Below are positions 36,371 through 44,380 of a DNA stretch of 64,000 bases, piece by piece (position 1 is the stretch's first letter; each line of letters begins with the position of its first letter). A program made the position numbers and the translations under genes. The notes beneath the pieces are model-generated. The model was not told the origin of the DNA. It worked only from the letters and a program-made list of their open reading frames with translations, and made no database searches. The stretch is from contig NZ_OGVE01000002.1 of assembly GCF_900258485.1 (NCBI RefSeq), positions 288,752 through 352,751 of the forward strand, read 5' to 3'. Origin of the DNA: Helcococcus massiliensis (GTDB lineage Bacteria; Bacillota; Clostridia; Tissierellales; Peptoniphilaceae).

Positions 36371-37030
36371 TTATTCAATATTCCAAGTTATCTCAATATC
36401 TTCACTGATTTCTATCTCATCTGCGTCAATATCTATATTATAAGATCGTGCCATACTCATAGAATCATAAACCATCATATCTAATCCGACTTTATCAAAG
36501 GAATAGTTAATGCTTCTTATGTCTAAAAGTTTTACTCCAGAAGTTTCAGCAATTATGTCAGCCTTTCTTTTTGCCTGCTCAACAGCCTTTGCTAGGGCTT
36601 CTTCTTGATATTTCACCTTGTCTTTTAAGTCATATCTGACATTAAAGTCCACATCTAAGCCACTCTTTGATACTTCATAAATCAATTTACCTAAGACTTT
36701 ATTATCATTAGCAAATTCAATAAAGGACTTGTGTCTATACCTGTAACCCACTAATATCCTTTTCCTTGTGCCATCTTCTTTTTCTTTGTATTCGTATTCT
36801 GGCTCTACTGATAAGGAATCAGTTTTTAATTTTTTCCTATCAAATCCAGCTTCTTCTACCAAGTCTTTGATTTTCACAGTAAGTTCAGCAGATTTTCTGA
36901 CTGCCTCTTCGTAGTCTTCACATACTTTTGAGGCTTGTAGGTAAAATAATATTAAATCAGGCCTTACAAATATGCTAGTTTCTCCTGTTACTCTTAAGGT
37001 TTTCATTTGATCTCCAAATAAATTCTCCAT
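36371..37030 (-). CDS. SIMPL domain-containing protein (DUF541)
   Basis: The 219 residues fit the SIMPL/BP26-like family: TLRVTGETSIFVRPDLILFYL at the start, VGYRYRHKSF in the middle, and AKAVEQAKRKADIIAETSGVKL near the end. Members form periplasmic or surface oligomers in Gram-negatives. This one has no signal peptide. AAAGGAG precedes the chosen ATG; a second start at codon 9 is also possible. Function unknown. Confidence 0.8.
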   Translation of the reverse strand: MENLFGDQMKTLRVTGETSIFVRPDLILFYLQASKVCEDYEEAVRKSAELTVKIKDLVEEAGFDRKKLKTDSLSVEPEYEYKEKEDGTRKRILVGYRYRHKSFIEFANDNKVLGKLIYEVSKSGLDVDFNVRYDLKDKVKYQEEALAKAVEQAKRKADIIAETSGVKLLDIRSINYSFDKVGLDMMVYDSMSMARSYNIDIDADEIEISEDIEITWNIE

Positions 37031-37155
37031 GCTAGCTCCTTTTAAAATATTCTTACTATAAATAGGATATACCCCTATTTAACAAAATCTAATTATATCT
37101 TTTACTTAAATTTTACATATGTTATACTTTACATGTAATAATTTTAGGAGGAAGT

Positions 37156-38763
37156 ATGATGATGATACCCATGCTTTTGGGAGGACTTGCCTTATTCATT
37201 TACGGCATGGACCAGATGGGTCAGGGATTAGAGCTTTTAGCAGGAAATAAGCTTCAATCCATCCTTGAAAAGCTAACTAGTAATAGAATTTTAGGTATTC
37301 TGATCGGGGCCTTAGTGACTGCTATAGTACAGTCTTCTTCAGCTACAACTGTTATGGCTGTAGGCTTTGTTAGTTCTAAGCTAATCACCCTAAATCAAGC
37401 CATATACATAGTTATGGGGGCCAACATTGGTACAACAGTAACCGGCCTCATTCTTACACTTGATATCGATCTTGTCGCACCTATAGTAGCCTTTATAGGT
37501 ATGATAATGATGCTATTTATGAAGAAAAGAAAAATTAAATATACAGGTACAATCCTATTTGGATTTGGTGTACTTTTCATGGGAATGAAGCTTATGGGAG
37601 ATGCGGTAAAACCTCTGTCCACAAATCAGGACTTTGTAAACTTACTCGCAATTTCTAAAAATCCACTTATAGGTATTCTTACAGGTGCTATATTTACAGC
37701 AATTATCCAATCTTCATCAGCTACAACAGGTATTTTAATTGCCTTTGCTGCTAATGGAGTAATCACCTTTGAATCTACCTTCTATTTAATTTTGGGTTCA
37801 AACATTGGTACTTGTATCACATCAATGCTTGCAACATTAAATTCAAGCAAGGATGCTAAAAGGGTGGCAGTTGCCCATGTAACCTTTAACGTAATAGGAA
37901 CAATTGTATTTACAATATTTTCATTGATATTCCCTATTACAGATTGGTTCAAGGCCTTCACACCAGATGTTACAAGGCAGATAGCATTCTTACACACTGT
38001 ATTTAATATTGCTACTACTATAATGTTGATTCCATTTACAGGCATGTTAGCTGCTATAGCTAAGAGAGTGGTACCAGGTGTGGATGAAAGAGACAAGCAA
38101 TTGACCTTGATGTATATCAACCCTGATAACTACAGGGAAACCATTCCTACAATTGCTGCAGTAAAACAAGAAACCTTAAGAATGTATGATTACGCCAAAG
38201 AAAACTTTGACCTAGCTATCAAGGATTTGATGGATAGGAAATTGGATCTTGGAACTAAGATTCAATACAACGAAGAAATAATCGACTACTTAAATAGACA
38301 GATAACAAATGTTTCTGTTAAAGCCTTACAAGATAACTTGAACAAGGCACAATATAGGCAACTTTCATACTATATCAAGATAAGTTCAAATATTGAAAGA
38401 CTAGGTGACTACGCCTACAATCTAATGAAACTTTCTAATAGACTAGAAACTGAAGACTTGACTTTCTCAGATATTTCTAAGAATGAATTGACAGAAGTAA
38501 TAAGCGAGTTGGAAGATCTCTTTAATATAGTAAGAGACAACTTGGAAGAAAATGATTTCGATATGAAATCCATCAAAACCAAGGCTTATAGCATTAGCGA
38601 TTCAACACGTAGAAATAGGGACAATTCAATCCAACGTATCAGACACGAGATATGCGATCCAGAATCTGGACTTATCTACGACAAGGCTTATACCTACATT
38701 TTAAGATTGAAAGACCACTTACTAAACATCGCTAACCAGCACGAAGATATATTTGTGTATTAA
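37156..38763 (+). CDS. Na/Pi cotransporter family protein with PhoU-like C-terminus
   Basis: The 535-residue protein has two inverted membrane repeats, each with the QSSSATT motif (IVQSSSATTVMAVGF at about 58 and IIQSSSATTGILIAF in the second half). A cytoplasmic helical PhoU-like region follows (about 340-535), with alternating heptads such as YYIKISSNIERLGDYAYNLM. Homologues take up phosphate with sodium; the bacterial NptA group fits this layout. AGGAGG precedes the ATG. It ends at a strong terminator and has no pst genes nearby. Confidence 0.9.
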   Translation: MMMIPMLLGGLALFIYGMDQMGQGLELLAGNKLQSILEKLTSNRILGILIGALVTAIVQSSSATTVMAVGFVSSKLITLNQAIYIVMGANIGTTVTGLILTLDIDLVAPIVAFIGMIMMLFMKKRKIKYTGTILFGFGVLFMGMKLMGDAVKPLSTNQDFVNLLAISKNPLIGILTGAIFTAIIQSSSATTGILIAFAANGVITFESTFYLILGSNIGTCITSMLATLNSSKDAKRVAVAHVTFNVIGTIVFTIFSLIFPITDWFKAFTPDVTRQIAFLHTVFNIATTIMLIPFTGMLAAIAKRVVPGVDERDKQLTLMYINPDNYRETIPTIAAVKQETLRMYDYAKENFDLAIKDLMDRKLDLGTKIQYNEEIIDYLNRQITNVSVKALQDNLNKAQYRQLSYYIKISSNIERLGDYAYNLMKLSNRLETEDLTFSDISKNELTEVISELEDLFNIVRDNLEENDFDMKSIKTKAYSISDSTRRNRDNSIQRIRHEICDPESGLIYDKAYTYILRLKDHLLNIANQHEDIFVY

Positions 38764-38770
38764 TAAAATG

Positions 38771-38804
38771 GAGCCAGCTGAAGATTCAGCTGGCTTCTTT
38801 TTTG
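38771..38804 (+). terminator. Terminator of the Na/Pi cotransporter gene
   Basis: GAGCCAGCTGAA/TTCAGCTGGCTTC stem followed by six T. Confidence 0.9.
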
Positions 38805-38814
38805 ATTTTATGCT

Positions 38815-38930
38815 GGTTTTGGGATTTTGGGGCTTGGAATTTAGGTTTTGGATTCTGAGATTTTGGGTTTGGGATTTGGTTTTGGGATTTTGGTTTGAGG
38901 AATGTGGGCTAATTTGGGCTTGTTCTCTTC
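38815..38930. other. Strongly T/G-biased stretch with repeated G-runs
   Basis: About 115 bases are almost free of C and A on the plus strand, with TTTTGGG and ATTTTGGGG units recurring at roughly 8-10 base intervals, followed by the hairpin array. No gene is recognised. Confidence 0.6.
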
Positions 38931-38939
38931 TTCCAGCTG

Positions 38940-39497
38940 GGAAGTGGCGCAAAAGATGTGAAAAGTCCAAATTTGAGCCAACTTTGCTAGGAATTTTGGC
39001 TCAGATTTGAAGTTAAGGATAATTTTGCGCCATTCTCTGTTTCACTTTATCTGCAAAATGGAGCAAAAGTTGAAAAAAGTTTGATTTTGAGCCATTACTA
39101 CTAGAAAGTTTGGCGCAGATTTGAAAAGAAAGTCGTTTATGCGCCATCTTATTTTTAATTTCAACTAAGAAGTGGCGCAAAACTTATAAAAAATTCCAAT
39201 TTGAGCCAAGTCGGCAAGAAATTTTGGCGCAAATTTAGGAATTAAGGCGCTGTTTGCACCATTATTCAATTTCTCTTAGCTGGGAATTGGCGCAAAAGAT
39301 TTGGAAAGTCCAATTTTGAGCCATTCTCTCTGAAAACTTTGGCGCAGATTTGCTGTGCGAAGTCTACTTTGCGCCTTTTTAGATTTTTCAAAGTCTGTAA
39401 AGTGGCGCAAAATCTGAAAAAAGTTTAATTTTGAGCCAGCTCGACTGGCAAGTTTGGCGCAGATTTGGAGTGATCCGCCTACTTTGCGCCATTCAAC
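38940..39497. repeat. Tandem hairpin array, 115-bp period (family B, copy 2)
   Basis: Five units begin (G)TGGCGCAAAA or a variant at about 38943, 39060, 39172, 39287 and 39402. Each unit holds GGCGCAAAA ... TTTTGAGCCA, then TTTGGCGCAGATTTG ... TTTGCGCCA, i.e. two inverted-repeat pairs. The GAGCC half-site is kept in nearly all copies although it mispairs by one base. The core arms match the array at 23110-23457. No coding capacity is apparent. Confidence 0.85.
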
Positions 39498-39511
39498 ATT
39501 TCTTCGATCTA

Positions 39512-39928
39512 TTATACTCTTTCCCAATTATTTTTAACTAAAGCTTCAAGATTTTCTTCATTTCCTTTGAAGATTTTTCCTGTCATAGGAATCTCATATG
39601 AAATCTTTTTACCCAAGTGGTCAAAGCTGATGATTGACTTATTCGTCTTATTATTTATTTCAAAATTTTCTATTTCACTTTCAGGATATAGGTAAAAATT
39701 AGTTTTTGTAGAATTCGATATTTCTTTTTCATATATTCCCTTGTTGTCAAAGACTAAGATAAAAGTCCTTGAGTTATCAAAAATATAATACAACTTGCTT
39801 AAAAGTAGTTTCAAAACGCTTTTACCAGGACTGTTGTGCTTGAATGCCACAAGATAATTCTTCTCTTGGCCAAATCTACTTACTACACTTTCTTTGATTT
39901 CTTCCCTACTATTCATTAATAATCCCAT
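39512..39928 (-). CDS. Hypothetical protein (PH-like beta-rich)
   Basis: The 138 residues alternate short beta strands and end in a helix (ENLEALVKNNW), which resembles pleckstrin-like YokE/PH domains, but I cannot assign a family with confidence. AGGAGG precedes the ATG. It starts 9 bases after an XRE-type regulator gene, so the two form an operon. The pairing of a small regulator with a small protein of unknown function recalls toxin-antitoxin-like or stress modules, but nothing in the sequence proves that. Confidence 0.5.
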   Translation of the reverse strand: MGLLMNSREEIKESVVSRFGQEKNYLVAFKHNSPGKSVLKLLLSKLYYIFDNSRTFILVFDNKGIYEKEISNSTKTNFYLYPESEIENFEINNKTNKSIISFDHLGKKISYEIPMTGKIFKGNEENLEALVKNNWERV

Positions 39929-39937
39929 TTCTTCCTC

Positions 39938-40141
39938 CTATTTGAATATGAATACTTCTTTTATATCTTTATCTAGAACCTTGCAAATTTTATAAGCAGT
40001 CTCCAGGGTCGGACTTATAGTGTTATTTTCATAAGCCATTATAGACCTTCTTTTTAAGCCGACTGCCTTGGCCAGCCTGTGTTGTGATAAGCCTTTTTCT
40101 TTGCGAAATTCTGCTATCTTATTTTCTATAATTACTTCCAT
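39938..40141 (-). CDS. Small XRE-family transcriptional regulator
   Basis: The 67-residue protein is a single Cro/C1-type helix-turn-helix: IAEFRKEKGLSQHRLAKAVG, then RRSIMAYENNTISPTLETAY, with a short tail KEVFIFK. It belongs to the YozG/compact XRE class that often autoregulates its own operon. A promoter is visible upstream. Confidence 0.9.
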   Translation of the reverse strand: MEVIIENKIAEFRKEKGLSQHRLAKAVGLKRRSIMAYENNTISPTLETAYKICKVLDKDIKEVFIFK

Positions 40142-40212
40142 GATTGAATCCTTTGTTGTTGTGTTGGTTTTTTGTATTTGTGGATTTTTAACTAATCATT
40201 TTGGTTACATTT

Positions 40213-40242
40213 ATAGTACCATTTAAAGAATAAGTTTGTAAA
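40213..40242 (-). promoter_or_regulatory. Promoter of the XRE regulator operon
   Basis: Minus strand: -35 TTTACA, 18-base spacer, -10 TACTAT, about 70 bases before the ATG. Confidence 0.5.
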
Positions 40243-40393
40243 GAGTGATGGGATGTTGAGATAGTAGGAATGGTTTATTACAGAATTATTCAGATTTTAA
40301 CTTACCCTTTTTCTGAACTACTTTTCTGGATATAGATAGTTCAAAGCACCACCAATCAAGCAAAATCACCAAACCCCACCCCAAAGACACGAA

Positions 40394-40428
40394 GAACCCC
40401 TATATCCAACAAAAGAATATAGGGGTTC
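40394..40428 (-). terminator. 12-bp hairpin after the ABC exporter operon
   Basis: GAACCCCTATAT/ATATAGGGGTTC is a perfect stem with an 11-base loop. The U-tract on the left is weak, so termination is only probable. The rest of 40243-40507 shows no gene. Confidence 0.45.
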
Positions 40429-40507
40429 AGCTCAAAAATCTGCTTTCAACTTCAATTTAAGAGACGACTCATACCATGATAATTTACTCAAATATCCAAA
40501 ACCCACA

Positions 40508-41635
40508 CTATTCCTTACTCTTAGTTATAGGCTTCTTTACCACATTGGTAAGCACAACAAATACAAGGCTAAAGCCCAGCAAGATCAATATATTCGGCAT
40601 GAGTTCTGATAGATTTTTTCCTTGGTCTATTAAGCTATTATTTAATACATAATAATAGTTTGGGAATATTCTGGCTATTTTTAGGGTTGTCTCTCCTAAA
40701 AATTCCATCGGAACAAATACTCCAGATAAGAATGATGATCCCAAAACTAAAATATTTATCACCACTGATAAGGAATTTGAGTCTTGGAACAATTTTCCTA
40801 TCAACATACTCAATGTCACTGCACTTATCATAAATACAAAGGAGTTAAGCGCCGACAATAGAAAGACTTGGTTGAATTCAAAGTCTTTGACAAGCACTAT
40901 ACAGATTAGGAGGTATAAAAGCCAGAATATTATTCCGAAGACCAAGTGGCCTAGGGTCAATATTAAGTTCGTCCTTTTTCCTGATACAGGCGATACTCTT
41001 TGTCTCTTGTTGACTGTTTCTTTATAATAGCTCGACATTACTAGGGTAACTACAAGCAATATTTGTGACAATAATGGATAAGACACAAAGTTGAAATAAA
41101 ATCTCGAGTTGCTTTCGTCCCCACTAGCTTGTTTTATATCATTTATTTTTTCCACTTTTATAGTTTTGTCCAAATCACTATTGGCATATTTTATAGCTTC
41201 ATCTAGTAAATATCCATTCTTACTATACTTATCAATCTTATCTATAAACTCATTTACTCTTTGCTTTATTAAGAATGAATACATGCTTTGGGGCGATGAT
41301 TTATAGGAGATTTCTTTAGTGTTTTCAAAGTCTTCAGGTATCATGATTATGGCGTCTATGGTCCTGTAGAATAATTCATCATCCAGATTTTTCTTATCCA
41401 GATCACTTACAATCTTTTCTTTCTTGCCTATATAATCTACCAAGGCCTTAGATATTTGGCTATTGCTTTGATCATCGATGTAGACATTATTCTTCACTTC
41501 TGAATAATTTGTGTCCGTATTTGAAGAATTGGAATTCATAAAAAATACAGATATGGATAAAAATATTATCGTATATAGAAGGATTGAAAACTTATGATTC
41601 TTGACTATTTTGAAATAATTCTTAAAGATATTCAT
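40508..41635 (-). CDS. ABC-2 type transporter permease (second subunit)
   Basis: The 375 residues comprise one N-terminal helix (about 16-32), a long extracytoplasmic segment (35-175), then five to six helices (from about 180), the ABC-2 layout of drug and lantibiotic exporters. It overlaps the preceding permease gene by 14 bases. The two permeases share topology but differ in sequence, so the exporter is probably a heterodimer. No substrate or immunity gene is adjacent. Confidence 0.85.
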   Translation of the reverse strand: MNIFKNYFKIVKNHKFSILLYTIIFLSISVFFMNSNSSNTDTNYSEVKNNVYIDDQSNSQISKALVDYIGKKEKIVSDLDKKNLDDELFYRTIDAIIMIPEDFENTKEISYKSSPQSMYSFLIKQRVNEFIDKIDKYSKNGYLLDEAIKYANSDLDKTIKVEKINDIKQASGDESNSRFYFNFVSYPLLSQILLVVTLVMSSYYKETVNKRQRVSPVSGKRTNLILTLGHLVFGIIFWLLYLLICIVLVKDFEFNQVFLLSALNSFVFMISAVTLSMLIGKLFQDSNSLSVVINILVLGSSFLSGVFVPMEFLGETTLKIARIFPNYYYVLNNSLIDQGKNLSELMPNILILLGFSLVFVVLTNVVKKPITKSKE

Positions 41636-42716
41636 AACGTTTCCCCCTTGTAAATACTGCTGTTAACACGATGAAGACAAATGTAACCAATACCAAGTAG
41701 CTTATATTTTGATAGAACCTAGCCATATCGCTGTAGTAATACATGGAATACAAGGCATCTGTTATGATGGCAACCGGGTTGATTTTGTTTAATATAGGAA
41801 TGTTTCTCTGTATTATCATTTTTATGTCTGAAACCATCATTCCTGCCATAAAACTCATAAGCATGGTAAGCCCAATACCCATGCCCTCTTTTTTATTAAC
41901 ATCAGCCTTGACTCCAGTAGCTATGAGGGTTCCAAAGCTTACACCACAAAGGGCGGATAGTAAAATCAAGACCATGAGGCCAAAATAGTTGTCGCCAAAA
42001 TCTACACTTAATAGGTATTTTAAAACAAGTATTGTTATGAATAATACTATAGTGTTAATAATCCACGCCACCAGCAAGGCAGATAATAACTTAGTTTTAA
42101 TGTTTGATGGTGACATAACATTTCTTTTTGCAGCTGTGGATAAATTAGCTTCGTATTGGTAGATAACAACCATTCCCCACATATATCCATATAGGGCCTG
42201 CATACCGATTAATGTGTAAAAATAGGTGTTTATCAGGTTCATATTTTTATTGGATTCATCTTTAATGTAATCATTTATACCGATTAAATCGTTGATATTT
42301 GCATTAGGATTTTTTTCCAATATCCTATAAATAGTTTCACTATTTTGTATGAATGTTTTCATAACAGATGTCACTATCGAAGACTTAAATCCTTCATCTT
42401 TAACAAGCACATCATCTACTTTTCTAATATAGGCGCTGTGCTTGTCTAAGTTTATGTCATTTTCATCAGCAATTTTTTCGATTTTAAATATTTCTTCTTT
42501 CTCAATACTGTCAAAAAATGACTTTATATTTTCATCTTCATATAGGTCTTCATTTACCAAAACATTTATTGGGTCAAATTTTAGCTGGTCATTCAGATTT
42601 CCAAAGGCCAATTTGAATAAAAGACCTAAAATTATTGGGAAGAATAGGCTCCAAAAAACCAGGGCTCTTTGTCTTAACAATACTTTAAATGTATTTTTAA
42701 AAACATGTCCAAACAT
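41622..42716 (-). CDS. ABC-2 type transporter permease (first subunit)
   Basis: This 364-residue permease has the same topology as its partner: helix 1 at about 17-36 (ALVFWSLFFPIILGLLFKLA), an extracytoplasmic segment to about 165, then a six-helix membrane domain. The start lies one base after the ATPase stop, with GAGGGA upstream. Confidence 0.85.
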   Translation of the reverse strand: MFGHVFKNTFKVLLRQRALVFWSLFFPIILGLLFKLAFGNLNDQLKFDPINVLVNEDLYEDENIKSFFDSIEKEEIFKIEKIADENDINLDKHSAYIRKVDDVLVKDEGFKSSIVTSVMKTFIQNSETIYRILEKNPNANINDLIGINDYIKDESNKNMNLINTYFYTLIGMQALYGYMWGMVVIYQYEANLSTAAKRNVMSPSNIKTKLLSALLVAWIINTIVLFITILVLKYLLSVDFGDNYFGLMVLILLSALCGVSFGTLIATGVKADVNKKEGMGIGLTMLMSFMAGMMVSDIKMIIQRNIPILNKINPVAIITDALYSMYYYSDMARFYQNISYLVLVTFVFIVLTAVFTRGKRYEYL

Positions 42717-42717
42717 A

Positions 42718-43656
42718 TTAGTCCCTCAATTCTTTTCCAGTTAAGTCTAAAAATACATCATTTAACGTAGGTTTAGAAGAATATAATGATTTGTAATTAA
42801 TGTTTTCTTTTTTCAATAAATCTATAAGATTTATTAGATTGTATTCGCCATGTTCAAATTCTACGTAACAAGTATTATTGTTGTATTCAACATTCACTAC
42901 ATGGTCCATATTTTTTATTTGGTCAATAATACTATTACTCAAATCATCACTTTCAAAGCTGATTTTTTCAGATAGATTAATAGAATTTTTAAGTTCTTCA
43001 CTTGTACCTTTAGCGATTACCTTCCCCTTGTCTAAAATTACAATATCGTCACATATCAAATCTACTTCTTCCATATAATGAGAGGTGTAGATAATGCTAG
43101 CTCCATCTTGGTTTAATTTTTTGATATCTTCTAGTATATTATTTCTTGATTGGGGATCAACAGCAACCGTAGGTTCGTCAAATATTATAAGTTCTGGTTT
43201 ATGGGCTATACCACAGGCTATATTCAACCTTCTTAAAAGACCACCTGATAATTGTTTTGGATAAAATTTTCTAAATTCATCTAGACCTACAAGTTTAATA
43301 ACTTCATCGACTAAAACTTTTCTTTTAGCCTTATCTTTTACATATAGGCCGCAAAAATAGTCAATGTTTTCATATGTTGTTAGCTCTTCAAAGACGCCTA
43401 CATCTTGAAAAACTACACCGATTTTACTTTTAATATCATATTTTTCAGGATCCATCTCTTCACCAAAGATTTTCACAGATCCTTGGTCAAATGTCAGCAG
43501 GGACAATATACAGTTTATAGTTGTTGATTTTCCAGATCCGTTCGGCCCTAAAAGACCAAGTATCCTTCCCCTTTTAAGGTCTAAATCTAAACCATCAACA
43601 GCAGTTAAGTTTTTATATTTTTTAACGAGATTTCTAACTTCAACAACATTTTCCAT
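42718..43656 (-). CDS. ABC exporter ATP-binding protein
   Basis: The 312-residue ATPase has Walker A GPNGSGKST (37-45), signature LSGGLLRR, Walker B LIIFDEPTVAVD and the switch histidine in TSHYMEE. A C-terminal regulatory domain (about 225-312) follows, as in DrrA/CcmA-like drug exporters. It heads a three-gene operon with two permeases. The upstream region holds overlapping palindromes suited to a repressor. Confidence 0.9.
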   Translation of the reverse strand: MENVVEVRNLVKKYKNLTAVDGLDLDLKRGRILGLLGPNGSGKSTTINCILSLLTFDQGSVKIFGEEMDPEKYDIKSKIGVVFQDVGVFEELTTYENIDYFCGLYVKDKAKRKVLVDEVIKLVGLDEFRKFYPKQLSGGLLRRLNIACGIAHKPELIIFDEPTVAVDPQSRNNILEDIKKLNQDGASIIYTSHYMEEVDLICDDIVILDKGKVIAKGTSEELKNSINLSEKISFESDDLSNSIIDQIKNMDHVVNVEYNNNTCYVEFEHGEYNLINLIDLLKKENINYKSLYSSKPTLNDVFLDLTGKELRD

Positions 43657-43668
43657 GATTTCCTCCTG

Positions 43669-43702
43669 CTTTAATTATATAATTAAAGACCAATCTTTAA
43701 AT
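43669..43702. promoter_or_regulatory. Overlapping palindromes upstream of the ABC exporter operon
   Basis: CTTTAATTATATAATTAAAG (43669-43688) is a perfect 20-base palindrome containing TATAAT on the minus strand. It shares an arm with a second one, TTAAAGATTGGTCTTTAA (minus strand). Three CTTTAA half-sites so close to a -10 box suggest an operator for an efflux regulator, which is not encoded next to it. Confidence 0.55.
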
Positions 43703-43788
43703 AGTCAAAACATAGATTTTACATAGATTTTGCATTTAAGAGTCTTTAGCATCATAAAAATTCTATTACGGGAAGAATGTTTACCATC

Positions 43789-43819
43789 AAAAAAACCACA
43801 CAAGTTAAACTTGTGTGGT
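43789..43819 (-). terminator. Terminator of the peroxiredoxin gene
   Basis: ACCACACAAGTT/AACTTGTGTGGT stem with a U7 tail in leftward transcripts. Confidence 0.9.
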
Positions 43820-43830
43820 CTATACTTATT

Positions 43831-44289
43831 TTATAAAGAATCTATAGCTTCCAATATTTCATTCACATCTGGTCTTTGTGTTTTTTCATATTGTTTTGAC
43901 CATAATACTGTGCCATCTTCATCTACTAAAACTACGGCTCTGCCGGATATTCCTGCTTCTTCAATGTATACGCCTAAGTCTTTGGCAACTTCACCCTTTG
44001 GGTTGAAGTCTGATAAGATTGTTAGTTTTTCTAAGGCCAAGGTGTCTGCCCAAACTCCTTTAGAAGGATGTGCGTCAACAGAAATTCCTAGAGGTGTGAT
44101 GCCTCTTTTTGTGAATTCGTCATATTCATTTTCTAGGTCACGCATTTGATCATTACATACACTGGTGAATGCTAGTGGGTGAAATGCTAATAGTATCTTT
44201 CCCTTGATGTCTTTTGATGATACTTTTTCACCAGTTTGATCTCTCAATTCGAATGCTTTCATTTGATATCCTTTATCTGCTATTGTCAT
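43831..44289 (-). CDS. Peroxiredoxin (AhpC/TSA or BCP-like)
   Basis: The 152-residue thiol peroxidase reduces hydroperoxides. The active-site loop LLAFHPLAFTSVCNDQM gives the peroxidatic Cys45 with Pro38 and Thr42. I see no second cysteine, so it is probably a 1-Cys type that needs an external thiol. Cytoplasmic; useful to an oxygen-sensitive anaerobe. It is monocistronic, AGGAGG upstream. Confidence 0.9.
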   Translation of the reverse strand: MTIADKGYQMKAFELRDQTGEKVSSKDIKGKILLAFHPLAFTSVCNDQMRDLENEYDEFTKRGITPLGISVDAHPSKGVWADTLALEKLTILSDFNPKGEVAKDLGVYIEEAGISGRAVVLVDEDGTVLWSKQYEKTQRPDVNEILEAIDSL

Positions 44290-44338
44290 ATATTCCTCCT
44301 ATTTTTATTTCTTCTAGTCTCTTATATACCCAAATATA

Positions 44339-44366
44339 TAAAAAAATCACAGCCGAAGCTGTGATT
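44339..44366 (-). terminator. Terminator of the giant surface protein gene
   Basis: AATCACAGC/GCTGTGATT stem with a UUCG tetraloop in the RNA and a U-tract downstream. Confidence 0.92.
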
Positions 44367-44380
44367 TTCTTTAAACAATA

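Noticed and set aside
39512..40141. A toxin-antitoxin pair.
   Set aside because: The XRE protein plus a small partner has the right size, but the partner shows no toxin motif, and its beta-rich pattern resembles a PH-like domain.
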